Shown here piece after piece: positions 1-8,685 of a stretch of DNA of 41,819 nt; position 1 is the first letter of the stretch; the number at the start of each line of letters is the position of its first letter. Position numbers and translations under genes: made by a program. The DNA is taken from positions 1-41,819 of the forward strand of contig JASJAU010000046.1 of the NCBI GenBank assembly GCA_030066855.1. The letters run 5' to 3'. The notes below the pieces were generated by a model. It did not search any database. It had not been told where the DNA came from and saw only the letters and a list, made by a program, of their open reading frames with translations. The stretch is from Paracoccaceae bacterium (GTDB lineage Bacteria; Pseudomonadota; Alphaproteobacteria; Rhodobacterales; Rhodobacteraceae).

Positions 1-777
1 CTCTTTGATCACGGCGCGCCCGAGCTTCAGGTGACCTGCGATGAGTTCGACGGCTTCCTCGCCTCGCTGGGCGCGGTTGGCGCGAACGGCTCGCGGTACG
101 GCGCCCCCGGAATGAGGTTTCTCTTCGACGCGCTGGCGGACCGGGTGGACCTGCGCCAGGACGTGCGGATCACTTCGCTCTCGCGCGAATTGGGCGGATG
201 GGTGCTCCGCACGGGCTCGGGGCGGTCTTACGCTCATTTCTCGGACGTCATCATCACGGTCCCGGCGCCTCAGGCCCGCGAGTTGGTCGCCAGCATCGAG
301 CCACGGCTGGCCGACGAGATCGACGCGGTGCGCATGCACCCGGTCTGGACCTGCCTTGCAGCGTTTGACGCGCCCCTGGCGCTGATCCCCAGTGTCTCCG
401 GCGATCCGATCCTCCGCGCTGACCGGATGAACGCGAAACCCGGCAGGCAAGATGACCGCGAGGCCTGGGTCATCCACATGACCCCTGACTACGCCCGCGA
501 GACGCTGACCATCGACCCGGCGGTGATCGCGCCCGCGATCCTTGAGGAATTCGCCGACGCTTTCGGGCTGAACCTGCCCGCCGTCCGCTACCTTGACGCA
601 CATCGCTGGCGTTACGCCTACGCCGAAGAGCCGCTCGGCCGTCCGTTCCTCGGCGCGCCGGAAAAGCGCCTTGTCGTCGGTGGCGACTGGACGCTGGGCG
701 AACGGGCGGAACACGGATTCCAATCCGGCCGCGCGATGGCGCAGTCTCTCCTTTCGCGGGCGGGCGCGACCGTTTAA
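1..777 (+). CDS. Renalase-like NAD(P)/FAD-dependent oxidoreductase (3' part, gene starts before window)
   Basis: The frame is open from the first base, so only the last 258 residues are seen and the Rossmann GxGxxG start is missing. The visible part opens with FDHGAPEL, which matches the FDHGAQ-type motif of renalase-like amine oxidase-fold flavoproteins (COG3380 type). It ends with GGDWTLGERAEHGFQSGRAM, the FAD-closing motif in which the GD contacts the cofactor and the following helix carries a conserved G.A. Family members are predicted soluble FAD enzymes. Bacterial renalases oxidise aberrant dihydro-NAD(P) isomers, but the substrate here cannot be read from sequence. The GTG at 31 is internal to the domain and is not the true start. 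mnmH follows after 10 bp on the same strand. Confidence 0.85.
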   Translation, partial: LFDHGAPELQVTCDEFDGFLASLGAVGANGSRYGAPGMRFLFDALADRVDLRQDVRITSLSRELGGWVLRTGSGRSYAHFSDVIITVPAPQARELVASIEPRLADEIDAVRMHPVWTCLAAFDAPLALIPSVSGDPILRADRMNAKPGRQDDREAWVIHMTPDYARETLTIDPAVIAPAILEEFADAFGLNLPAVRYLDAHRWRYAYAEEPLGRPFLGAPEKRLVVGGDWTLGERAEHGFQSGRAMAQSLLSRAGATV

Positions 778-787
778 GCCCCTCGTC

Positions 788-1843
788 ATGGCTTTCGCAC
801 CGACCGATTTGCCCGCGCTCCTCAATGCTGGGTTCGATACCTTGATCGATGTCCGCTCGCCGGCCGAGTTCGCCGAAGACCACATCCCCGGCGCCATCAA
901 CCTGCCGGTCCTCTCGGATGAGGAGCGGGCGCGGGTCGGCACGATCTACGTCCAAGACAGCCCGTTTCGCGCCCGCAAGCTTGGCGCGGCGCTTGTGGCC
1001 CGGAACGCGGCGAAGCACATCGAAGGCCCCCTCGCGGAGTTTGAAGGCGGCTGGCGGCCTTTGGTCTATTGCTGGCGCGGCGGGCAGCGGTCGGGATCGC
1101 TCGCCACGATCCTGCGCCAGATCGGCTGGCGGGCCGAGACGCTGGAGGGCGGCTATCAGACCTACCGCCGGATGGTCGTCGCGCGGCTCTATGAGTCGTC
1201 CCTGCCGCATGAGTTGATCTTGCTCGACGGCAACACCGGGACGGCTAAGACCGACATTCTGAACATGTTGCCAGCGCTCGGAGTCCAGTCGCTGGATCTG
1301 GAGGGGCTGGCGGGACATCGGGGTTCCGCGCTCGGCGCGCTCAGCGGGCAGCCGAGCCAGAAGGCGTTCGAGACCGCGCTAACTAAGGCGCTGATCACGC
1401 TCGACCCCGCTCGACCCGTCGTGGTTGAGGCAGAGTCGAGCAAGATCGGGCGGATCAACCTGCCGCCTGCGCTGTTCGAGGCGATGCAAAAGGCACCGCG
1501 GCTGGAGCTCTCCGTCCCGGTCGCGGCCCGCGCCGATTACCTGACAGAGGCCTACTGCGACATCACCGAGGAGCCGTCGGCGCTCGTCGCGCGGCTTGAA
1601 AAGCTTGTCCGGCTTCAGGGTCGGGAGCGGGTCGAAGGATGGGTCCGGCTCGCGGAGGCGGGTGCGTTTCGGGAACTTGCGGTGCAGCTGATCGAGCGCC
1701 ACTACGACCCGCGTTACGCCCGGGTGCGGGCGCGGCTCGGCGCCGAGGTTGATGACACGCTGGTGGCAGCAAGTCTCGATGAGGCGGGCCGCGCCGATCT
1801 GGCCTCGCGCGTCGCTGACTGGGTCAAAGAGCGCGGAGCGTGA
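788..1843 (+). CDS. mnmH: tRNA 2-selenouridine synthase (MnmH/SelU)
   Basis: A 351-aa protein that converts 2-thiouridine (via its geranylated form) to 2-selenouridine at the wobble position of tRNAs for Lys, Glu and Gln, using selenophosphate. Residues 1-130 form a rhodanese domain with LIDVRSPAEFAEDHIPGA and the catalytic Cys95 in YCWRGGQRSGS. A P-loop region follows at 148-155, GNTGTAKT. Note Ala153 where the classical GxxxxGKT loop has Gly. Length is close to the usual 350-370 aa. ATG 788 is the start that gives a complete rhodanese domain. No strong Shine-Dalgarno is visible, and the gene begins 10 bp after the upstream oxidoreductase, so translational coupling is likely. It converges on selD, which supplies its selenophosphate, and the two 3' ends overlap by 20 bp. 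Confidence 0.95.
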   Translation: MAFAPTDLPALLNAGFDTLIDVRSPAEFAEDHIPGAINLPVLSDEERARVGTIYVQDSPFRARKLGAALVARNAAKHIEGPLAEFEGGWRPLVYCWRGGQRSGSLATILRQIGWRAETLEGGYQTYRRMVVARLYESSLPHELILLDGNTGTAKTDILNMLPALGVQSLDLEGLAGHRGSALGALSGQPSQKAFETALTKALITLDPARPVVVEAESSKIGRINLPPALFEAMQKAPRLELSVPVAARADYLTEAYCDITEEPSALVARLEKLVRLQGRERVEGWVRLAEAGAFRELAVQLIERHYDPRYARVRARLGAEVDDTLVAASLDEAGRADLASRVADWVKERGA

Positions 1844-3998
1844 CGCCCTCGTAAGCCGTCATCCGGCCGATGATCGCCGCCGGGTGACCGTGCGCCTTAA
1901 TCTGCTCCAGTGCCTTTTCCGCTGCCGCTGTCGGAAGCGCGGCGAGGAGCCCGCCGGAGGTCTGCGGATCGAACAACAGCGCCGCTTGCGGCGTGTCGGG
2001 CGCGTCGGCCAGAACGGCGGCGCGGTTGGCGGGGTAGAGGCTCGATCGGACGCCCTGCCGCGCGAGGTCCTCCGCGCCAGCCAGGAACGGAACGTGTTTC
2101 AGCGACACCTCCGCTGTCAGCCCCGCCGCGTCGGCCATGCGCCCCAGATGCCCTGCCAGCCCGAACCCGGTGACATCGGTCATGGCGCTGGCCAGCGGCG
2201 CGAGAAAGGCCGCAGCGTCGCCTTGCGCACGGGACAACGCCACCAGCGCGCCCTGAACGTCGCGCCCCTTGGCCGTCCGCTGCATCTCGCCCGCCATGAT
2301 GGTCCCCGACCCGATTGGCCGGGTTAGAAGCAGCGCGTCGTCGGCTCGCGCGCCGGCTTGAGTGACCGGTGGGCCGTCCAGGAGGCCGGTCACCGTGAAA
2401 CCGATGGTCAGCTCCGCGCCCACAGTGGTGTGTCCGCCGACGACGCCTGCGCCCGCCTCGGCAGCGACCTGCGAGGCCGCCCTCATAATCTCCGTAAGCC
2501 AGTCCCGCTGTTTGGCCTCCACCATCTCCGGCAGGATGATGTGGGCCAGCAGCGATTGCGGCGCGGCGCCCATGGCCCAGACGTCGCCCAAGGCGTGCAG
2601 CGCCGCGATCCGGGCCATGACGAAGGGGTCGTCCCAGAATGAGCGGAGGTGGTCGGTGCTGATCACTTGCCGCGCGTTCTCGAACCGCAAAACGGCGGCG
2701 TCGTCGCCCGCTCCAGTCTCCACGTCGTCGCGGGTCATGGCAGGCAACCCTGCGAGAACTCCGTCCAGCACGCCCGTGCCCACCTTGGCGCCGCAGCCGC
2801 CGCAGAGGGGCTTCGGCCCGATGGACTCAATCACGCCCTGCGCTCGTTCGCGGGGCGGGGCCGGGGGCGGCATGGGCGGCAGATCGGCTAGACGGTCCAT
2901 GAATCTCCGGTCAATCCGGTCCTTCCAGGTCCAGGCCCAGTCGCCGCCGATGGAATGCCCCCATTTCTCCGCAAGCGCCGATCTGCGCCCCAACGAGATG
3001 AGCTTGAGATAGTGTTTCTGTGGCCGGAAAGGTTTCCGCTGCGATCCGCTCAGCGCGGCTCGGAGGTTATGCGCGAGAACCGGCGCAGCCCGCACCGCGA
3101 AAACGCCCGCCTTTGGTCGGGGCGCGTGCGCCATGTGGGCGCAATCGCCTGTGGCATAGATCGACTTGTCCGAGGTCGACCGCAGGGTCTCGTCGACAGT
3201 AATGTATCCCTCTGTCAGATCGAGTCCGGTTTCCTCCAGCCAGTCGAATGGCCGGGCTCCCGCTGCGCCGACCGTGAAGGCGGAGGGGATTTCCCGGCCA
3301 TCGCCAAGCGCGACGGATTCGGACCCCACGACCTCGACCGTTGTGTTCTCGATCACGTCCACGCCAGCGCGTTCGAGCTCCCGCCGGAGCCGCGCCCGCG
3401 TGACAGGCCCGAACTCGGAGAGGATTATGCCCGTCTCGATCAGCGTGACGCCCGCCCCGCGCCCCATCTCTGACAGCCTGTGACGCATAGCGAGCGCGAG
3501 CTCCACGCCGCCGGCCCCGCCGCCTATCACGGCGACCGGGCGGTCTGGATTCTCGGTCAGGAAGGCGTGCCAGCGGAGCGCATAGGGGCCGAGTGGCTTG
3601 GCCGCTACGCCGTGCGTGGAAAAGCCCGGCAGATCAGGCATGTAGGAGGTGATGCCAATGTCGAAAGACGCGATGTCATAGGCGATGGGCGGCCGGTCGG
3701 CGACTTGGATCGTCTTCGCCTCCCGATCGATGCCGATCACAATGCCGAAGATCATCCGCGCCCTGGCGTGACGGGCGAGGCGGACGAGGTCGATCTCCAA
3801 CTCGTCGCGCCCGTAGTGCCCCGCCACATAGCCGGGCAGCATGCCCGTATAGGGCGCGCTCGGCGCGGGGTTGATCAGCGTCAGGCGCGCGCCGGGCAGG
3901 GGCCGCATCCCCCAGCGTTTCAGCAAAAGCGCATGGGCGTGACCGCCGCCGATCAGGACGAGGTCCCGCGTGAGGGGAATGGGTCGCGCTGGCGTCAT
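1824..3998 (-). CDS. selD: Selenide, water dikinase SelD fused to N-terminal pyridine nucleotide-disulfide oxidoreductase domain
   Basis: A 724-aa fusion. Residues 1-385 are an NDH-2-like FAD/NAD(P) oxidoreductase, with dinucleotide motif LVLIGGGHAHALLLKRWGM, a second GGGAGGVELA motif and YATGDCAHM. This is the domain family known to occur N-terminal to SelD. Residues 398-724 are SelD, which makes selenophosphate from selenide and ATP. Visible SelD motifs are CGGCGAKV (catalytic Cys and Lys), GDDAAV, HALGDVWAMGA, GGHTT, DVTGFGLAGH and LFDPQTSGG. The active-site position holds Cys codons and no in-frame UGA. An upstream in-frame start at 4103 would add a low-complexity Arg/Pro stretch inside the upstream gene, so ATG 3998 is preferred. 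It is the last gene of a long minus-strand run, 40 bp after the PNPOx-like gene. The flavin domain may deliver or reduce selenium, but that is inference. Confidence 0.95.
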   Translation of the reverse strand: MTPARPIPLTRDLVLIGGGHAHALLLKRWGMRPLPGARLTLINPAPSAPYTGMLPGYVAGHYGRDELEIDLVRLARHARARMIFGIVIGIDREAKTIQVADRPPIAYDIASFDIGITSYMPDLPGFSTHGVAAKPLGPYALRWHAFLTENPDRPVAVIGGGAGGVELALAMRHRLSEMGRGAGVTLIETGIILSEFGPVTRARLRRELERAGVDVIENTTVEVVGSESVALGDGREIPSAFTVGAAGARPFDWLEETGLDLTEGYITVDETLRSTSDKSIYATGDCAHMAHAPRPKAGVFAVRAAPVLAHNLRAALSGSQRKPFRPQKHYLKLISLGRRSALAEKWGHSIGGDWAWTWKDRIDRRFMDRLADLPPMPPPAPPRERAQGVIESIGPKPLCGGCGAKVGTGVLDGVLAGLPAMTRDDVETGAGDDAAVLRFENARQVISTDHLRSFWDDPFVMARIAALHALGDVWAMGAAPQSLLAHIILPEMVEAKQRDWLTEIMRAASQVAAEAGAGVVGGHTTVGAELTIGFTVTGLLDGPPVTQAGARADDALLLTRPIGSGTIMAGEMQRTAKGRDVQGALVALSRAQGDAAAFLAPLASAMTDVTGFGLAGHLGRMADAAGLTAEVSLKHVPFLAGAEDLARQGVRSSLYPANRAAVLADAPDTPQAALLFDPQTSGGLLAALPTAAAEKALEQIKAHGHPAAIIGRMTAYEGVTLRAL

Positions 3999-4038
3999 GG
4001 GCTCAGGGGTAGCGCGGCGCGGGGGAATTGGCGAGGGT

Positions 4039-4584
4039 TCAGGGCGCGAGCCAGGTCGCGCTTGGTGCTGCGAACCGGGCGCGGCGGTGGCAATCAGTAC
4101 CAAGATGCAGCGTCTCGATGGCCTCGATCCGGGCGCGGAGCAGCAGGAAGAGACCTGGGTCGGGATCGGGGATCAGGCGGGTTGGGTCCTCGACCGGTTC
4201 GCCGGGGTCGGGCGCGGTGGCGTAGTTGAGGCGGGCGCCGGGACCCAGGCTCTCCCAAACCTCCGTCGGGCCGTCCTCGATCGCGACGGTCACTGAGAGT
4301 CGGATCTGGAACTGCGCCGCTGGATCCCACACCAGCAGCTGGGCGCGGGAGTCCGACCGAAGGTCCGCGACTTTGGCGGACGCCAGATGAGTGTAGATCT
4401 CCACTTCCCCCAGCATCCGGCTGGCGCGGCGCAGGACCACCATGCGAACTGCCGCGCCGCCCGCTTCCGGCCTTGTCGCGAGCGCGATGGTGCGGGCAGG
4501 CGCTTCCGCTTCCCTCACCCCTGCCTCAAGCCGCGCCCAGACGGCGTCGAGCGTGCCCGGCAGGGACGTGAAATCGTCACTCAT
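4039..4584 (-). CDS. PNPOx-like FMN-binding (Alr4036-type) flavoprotein
   Basis: A 181-aa split-barrel protein of the pyridoxamine 5'-phosphate oxidase-like FMN-binding family. Supporting segments are RTIALATRPEAGGAAVRMVV, which resembles the first barrel strands and FMN phosphate-binding region of PNPOx, then IYTHLASAKVADLRSDSRAQ and LLVWDPAAQFQIRLS, and a C-terminal segment ending in RRARFAAPSATWLAP that resembles the family's terminal substrate/FMN loop. It is shorter than true PdxH, so I do not call it pdxH. It probably uses FMN or F420-like cofactors, with substrate unknown. Its start overlaps the stop of the AttH-like gene by 8 bp, which indicates translational coupling within the ABC transporter operon. 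Confidence 0.8.
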   Translation of the reverse strand: MSDDFTSLPGTLDAVWARLEAGVREAEAPARTIALATRPEAGGAAVRMVVLRRASRMLGEVEIYTHLASAKVADLRSDSRAQLLVWDPAAQFQIRLSVTVAIEDGPTEVWESLGPGARLNYATAPDPGEPVEDPTRLIPDPDPGLFLLLRARIEAIETLHLGTDCHRRARFAAPSATWLAP

Positions 4585-5611
4585 AGCCGGTCATCTCCAG
4601 ATATCCGCGTCCCGGATGGCTGCCGGTCACCCGCACAGGCCCCTCCCAGTAAGGAACTGCGGTGGGCATCCAACTTTGATCGAACAACGCGTCTGCCAGG
4701 ATGTCGACGCCGCGCTCCGGCACGGTGATGGCCCAGGCGACCGGAACTTCGCGGCCGTCGACATCGGCGAAGCGGCGCGCGTCCATCGTGATGTCTCCGG
4801 GCGCGAAGGGGCTGGGCGTGCCGTCCGGGGTGATCCATGTGCCGACAGTGTAGGCGGTGCCCTCCTCGCGGCGCAGGCGGTAGCCCATCAATTTGTCGCC
4901 GGTGTCGAGATGGAGCGAAACCCAGTCCCAACCGGTCTGGTCTTCGGCCAGCGGCTGCGACGACCACTCCCGGTCGAGCCATCCCTGTCCGGTGACCTCG
5001 ATGTCGCCGGAAGGAAGGATGAGAGTTCCGGCAATCTGATAGAAAGGTTGCGAATAATAATGGCTTGCGAGCCCTTCCTCAGACTTAACCGAGAACCCTT
5101 CCGCGCCTTGCGGGACAAAGGGCCGGTCGGCCTTCAGAGTCAGTTCATAGGCCCAGTCGCCGCCCTGCGCGAAGAGCGAGATGTCCGAGAGCGATGGCCC
5201 GCTCATCTGCCATTCGTCAATGAAGGCCTCGAATGGCGCCGCCTTGACGCCCGCCTGCCCGATCCCGCCCCGCGCGAAGCGTTCGGCATGCAGGTGGCCT
5301 TCGGGGCCGGAAACGGCAGCATGCGCCATCCAGGCCTGATCCTCGGGTTGTCCCTCGGGCGAGAGCGCATTGCGGAAGAGCGTCCATTGCACGCCATAGC
5401 TCTCGCCGTCCGCCCCGTCGAGATTGGCGGTCAGGTACCACCACTCAATGCGGAAATCAGGGTGCTCGCCGTGATCGGCGGGGTACTCGAAACGGGTCCC
5501 CGGGTCGGGGAGGCTGTAGCCGTCCGCAGTCGTGCCGAGGCCCGCGAAGCCCTGCGCCGCGGCCACTGTCGGAGCGAACATGAGCGCTGTGAGATAACCC
5601 TTAACGTTCAT
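4577..5611 (-). CDS. attH: Secreted lipocalin-like AttH/CrtC-domain protein
   Basis: A 344-aa exported protein. Residues 1-19 look like a Sec signal peptide ending in VAAAQ. The mature part carries the CrtC/AttH double lipocalin fold: EYPADHGEHPDFRIEWWYLT at the start, GVQWTLFRNAL, and later WLDREWSSQPL followed by GWDWVSLHLDTGDKLMGYRL. The WWYLTAN and LDREW motifs are hallmarks of the carotenoid 1,2-hydratase/AttH family. The gene overlaps the permease by 11 bp and the PNPOx gene by 8 bp. An ATPase, FtsX-type permease and secreted AttH in one operon is the AttEFGH arrangement. Some relatives hydrate carotenoids, but no carotenoid genes are present here, so a transport or envelope-lipid role is more likely. 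Confidence 0.85.
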   Translation of the reverse strand: MNVKGYLTALMFAPTVAAAQGFAGLGTTADGYSLPDPGTRFEYPADHGEHPDFRIEWWYLTANLDGADGESYGVQWTLFRNALSPEGQPEDQAWMAHAAVSGPEGHLHAERFARGGIGQAGVKAAPFEAFIDEWQMSGPSLSDISLFAQGGDWAYELTLKADRPFVPQGAEGFSVKSEEGLASHYYSQPFYQIAGTLILPSGDIEVTGQGWLDREWSSQPLAEDQTGWDWVSLHLDTGDKLMGYRLRREEGTAYTVGTWITPDGTPSPFAPGDITMDARRFADVDGREVPVAWAITVPERGVDILADALFDQSWMPTAVPYWEGPVRVTGSHPGRGYLEMTGYE

Positions 5612-8003
5612 TGGCGAAAACCCGGATCAGATCGGCGGGCGGACGGGAGGCGAGACGCCGCGCGGGCCAGAGGCTGGCAAGGCCTGCGGCGAGAAGCGAG
5701 AGCGCCCCGAGCCAGAGCCAGTCCAGCGGGAAGAGCATCATGGGCAGGCGCCAGCCGAACGCCTCCACGTTGATCACCGCGAGGAGCACCCAGGCGAGGA
5801 TCAGGCCCACGGGGATCGCCAGCACGAAGGTCAGCGCGGCGAGGACAAGGGACCGCAGAAGCTCGATCCGCCCCAGCCGCTCGCGGGTGAGGCCTAGCGC
5901 CCAGACCGGCGCGAGCTGAGGCAGGCGCATGGCGGCGAGGGTTAAGAGGCTCGTCAGAATGGCGAGGCCTGCCACGCCTAGGGTCAGCACGTTCAGCGCG
6001 CCGGTTACGGCGAAGGTTCGCTCGAAGACTTGCAGTGAAAAGGCCTTAAGCGAGGCCTGATCGATCATGTTGTCCGGCGGCAGGCCGAACTCCACGACTA
6101 GCGCGGTCCGCACCGCGTCAATCTCGTCTTTGGGGACGCGCAGACCGAAGTTCGTGCGCTCAACATCGGGGTAGCGGGCGACGAGGATGTCTTTGGGGAT
6201 GATGACCTGCCCAAGCGGATTGCCGTAGTCGCTATAGACGCCCGTGACGGTCGTCTCCCAACCGCCCGGCATGGGCAGGGTCGAGCCGGGGGCGAGGTCC
6301 TCGCGCCGGGCGAGCTGCTCATTGACGAGCGCGCCGTCACCGTCGGCGATCCGGTTCCAGACATCCGGGACGGCGTGAAGCAAAGGCCAGCTATCGCGAT
6401 AGGTCGGATGATCGACGACGCCATAGATCTCGGCGGGCGCGCCCAGAACCTCGCCCTCGGTGTCCCAGATCGGCAGGATCGCGTCTGTGCGCGGCTCCAG
6501 AAACGCAAGCATGTCAGGGACTTGCGCCTCGCTCTCGGCGGTGACGTAGATCTCACTCGCCAGCCGTTGATCCAGCCAGCCGGTGAAGGTCTCGCGGAAG
6601 CTCTGCACCATGGTGCCGACACCGATATTGGCCGCGAGCGCGAGGAGAAGCGCCATGAGCGCCAAAGAGAGGCCTGGAAGCTGCTGGCGCGTGTCGGCCC
6701 AGAACCATTCCGAGATCGGACCTTTGGCCGTACGCTCGGCCAGCCCGAGGATTGCCGAAAGGGTTGCCGGAAGAGCGAGCGCGGCGGCGAGAAGGAGCCC
6801 GCCGAGCAGCAAGAATCCCGAGATCAATCCGCCGCCGATAACCAGCGCGCCGAGCGAAACCGCGAGGCAGAGCGCGGAGAGGATGAGCTGCGTCTGGCTT
6901 GTCCCCGCCGAGGCGCGGGACCAGGCGCGGGGTTTGGCGGCGGCAAGGGGAGAGAGCCGCGCGACCCGCCAAAGCGCGTTCGCGGAGGCCAGCGCCGTGC
7001 CCAGAAGCGCGATGACGAAGCCAAGCGCCCACCAGACGGGCGAGAGCGTGAGCGCGCCCTCGACGGTCGCGCCGTAAAGACCCCGGAGTGTCGCCGCGAC
7101 ATCCGGCAGAAGCGCGGCGGCGACCAGGTAGCCCAGGCCGATGCCGAGCGCGCCGGCAATTAGGGCGAGAACGGTGAGTTCGATGGTCAGGAATAGAACC
7201 AGCTGGCGCGAGGTGACGCCGATGGCGCGGAGGGTGCGGAAAACTGGACGGCGCTGTTCGAAGGCGAGGCCGACCGCGCCGTTCACGATAAAGAGACCGA
7301 CCGCGAAGGAAAGGAGCCCGAACGCGGTCAGATTCAGGTGGAAGCTGTCGGTGAGGCGGGCGAGGTCCTCTGCCGCGTCTGGGGCGCGGCGTTCGAGGTT
7401 GGGGGCGATCTCGGCGATCGGGGCTTGGCGGAGGGGCTGCTCGGGATGGACTATCAGGCGAGAAAAGCCTTCTGTTTCCAATAGCTCAAGCGCCACATCC
7501 AAATCGGCGAAGGCGATGCCGGGGGCGAGGCCGTCGATTGGCTCGACGCGGGCGTTAAGGTCGCTCAGGCGCTCTGCAGTGGTCGGCGCGGCGAGCACCG
7601 CGCCGCCATCCCCCAGAAACTCGGTCAAACCCAAATCCGCCGCCGCCTCCGCAGCGCGCGTGTCTGGCGGCGCCGTCAGTGGATCGATCCCCAGAAGGCG
7701 GACCCGCCCGCCCTCGCCAAAGATCCAACCCTCGACCACTGGGCTGACACGCCAGCCGCCGCGCCTGAGCGCGGCGTAAGTCTCGACCGGGATCGGCGAT
7801 CCGCCCAGGTGGACCAGTTCATCCAGCCCGCCGCCGCCCACGACCTCCGCCGCGCGTGCGTAGCTTTGCCGCGCCTCCGCGTTGATCGCCTGTACGCCTG
7901 ACCAGAGCGCGGTGGCGAGCGCGAGGCCGAGGATCAACGTGGCGAGCTGGAATGGTTTTCGCCGCCAATGCGAAAGAAGCGCGGAGAGGATCGCCGCCGT
8001 CAT
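5601..8003 (-). CDS. FtsX/MacB-type ABC transporter permease (AttF-AttG fused type)
   Basis: An 800-aa inner-membrane permease. It has one N-terminal membrane segment, a large periplasmic domain, a three-helix FtsX block at roughly residues 225-345, a central cluster of hydrophobic segments near 375-465, a second periplasmic domain, and a C-terminal FtsX block at about 680-795 ending in [20 protein letters not shown]. The WPARRLA..PPADLIR ending is typical of LolC/LolE and MacB-like permeases. Two FtsX modules in one chain look like AttF and AttG fused. Its start overlaps the ATPase stop by 4 bp and its end overlaps attH by 11 bp, so the subunits are probably made together. The cargo, perhaps a lipid or lipoprotein, is unknown. 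Confidence 0.88.
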   Translation of the reverse strand: MTAAILSALLSHWRRKPFQLATLILGLALATALWSGVQAINAEARQSYARAAEVVGGGGLDELVHLGGSPIPVETYAALRRGGWRVSPVVEGWIFGEGGRVRLLGIDPLTAPPDTRAAEAAADLGLTEFLGDGGAVLAAPTTAERLSDLNARVEPIDGLAPGIAFADLDVALELLETEGFSRLIVHPEQPLRQAPIAEIAPNLERRAPDAAEDLARLTDSFHLNLTAFGLLSFAVGLFIVNGAVGLAFEQRRPVFRTLRAIGVTSRQLVLFLTIELTVLALIAGALGIGLGYLVAAALLPDVAATLRGLYGATVEGALTLSPVWWALGFVIALLGTALASANALWRVARLSPLAAAKPRAWSRASAGTSQTQLILSALCLAVSLGALVIGGGLISGFLLLGGLLLAAALALPATLSAILGLAERTAKGPISEWFWADTRQQLPGLSLALMALLLALAANIGVGTMVQSFRETFTGWLDQRLASEIYVTAESEAQVPDMLAFLEPRTDAILPIWDTEGEVLGAPAEIYGVVDHPTYRDSWPLLHAVPDVWNRIADGDGALVNEQLARREDLAPGSTLPMPGGWETTVTGVYSDYGNPLGQVIIPKDILVARYPDVERTNFGLRVPKDEIDAVRTALVVEFGLPPDNMIDQASLKAFSLQVFERTFAVTGALNVLTLGVAGLAILTSLLTLAAMRLPQLAPVWALGLTRERLGRIELLRSLVLAALTFVLAIPVGLILAWVLLAVINVEAFGWRLPMMLFPLDWLWLGALSLLAAGLASLWPARRLASRPPADLIRVFANER

Positions 8004-8647
8004 GCAGCGACCTTGCCGTGCGAGAGGTGGAGGCGACGTTCCGCCCGCGCCGCGAGGCGTTCGGAATGGGTGACAATCAAAAGACCCGCGCCAGCGTCCC
8101 GCGTGAGCGACAGGAGGAGGTCGAAAACGATGTCGCCGGTGTCTTCATCAAGGTTTCCCGTCGGCTCATCGGCAAGAATCAGGCGCGGCCGTGCGGCGAG
8201 GGCGCGACCGATGGCGACCCGCTGCTGCTGGCCGCCCGAAAGCTCCTCGGGATACTTCGCCGCGTGCTCGGTCAGGCCAAGCCGCCCGGTCAATTCCCGG
8301 ATCCAGCCCGCGTCCGCGCGGCCCGCGAGACGCGCCTGAAAGGCGATATTGGAGGCGGCGTCGAGCGAGGGGATCAGGTTGAATTGCTGGAACACCAGCC
8401 CGATCGCGTCGCGTCTGAGCCGCGCCCGCTCCCCATCGCCCATCGGCGCTAGCGGCTGGCCGTCGATCTCAACCGATCCGCCGTCCGAGGGCTCCAACCC
8501 ACCGACAATGTGCAGAAGCGTAGACTTGCCCGATCCACTCTCACCCGTCAGCGCGAGGGTCTGACCGGCGTCGACGTCGAACGACGCCCCGTCGAGAATC
8601 GCGACATCGCCGAAGCTTTTCTTCAGGTTGCGGACATCCAGCAGCAT
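8000..8647 (-). CDS. LolD-like ABC transporter ATP-binding protein (AttE type)
   Basis: A 215-aa cytoplasmic ATPase of the LolD/MacB subfamily. Walker A is GESGSGKST (residues about 36-44), the Q-loop lies in [11 protein letters not shown], the signature is [15 protein letters not shown], Walker B is [16 protein letters not shown] and the switch His is in [11 protein letters not shown]. Length is normal for the subfamily. It overlaps its permease by 4 bp (ATGA). The 38-bp gap to the upstream cytochrome c peroxidase gene on the same strand is short, so the genes may be co-transcribed. Confidence 0.93.
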   Translation of the reverse strand: MLLDVRNLKKSFGDVAILDGASFDVDAGQTLALTGESGSGKSTLLHIVGGLEPSDGGSVEIDGQPLAPMGDGERARLRRDAIGLVFQQFNLIPSLDAASNIAFQARLAGRADAGWIRELTGRLGLTEHAAKYPEELSGGQQQRVAIGRALAARPRLILADEPTGNLDEDTGDIVFDLLLSLTRDAGAGLLIVTHSERLAARAERRLHLSHGKVAA

Positions 8648-8685
8648 ATCTCGAACCTAACCCTTGGCCGGGCGAGGAACAGGGG

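Noticed and set aside
4039-4584. Calling this gene pdxH
   Set aside because: It has the split-barrel FMN fold but is shorter than PdxH and lacks clear PdxH substrate-binding signatures.
4442-5773. 443-codon plus-strand frame opposite attH and the PNPOx gene
   Set aside because: Antisense to two genes with recognisable domains; no coherent domain in the translation.
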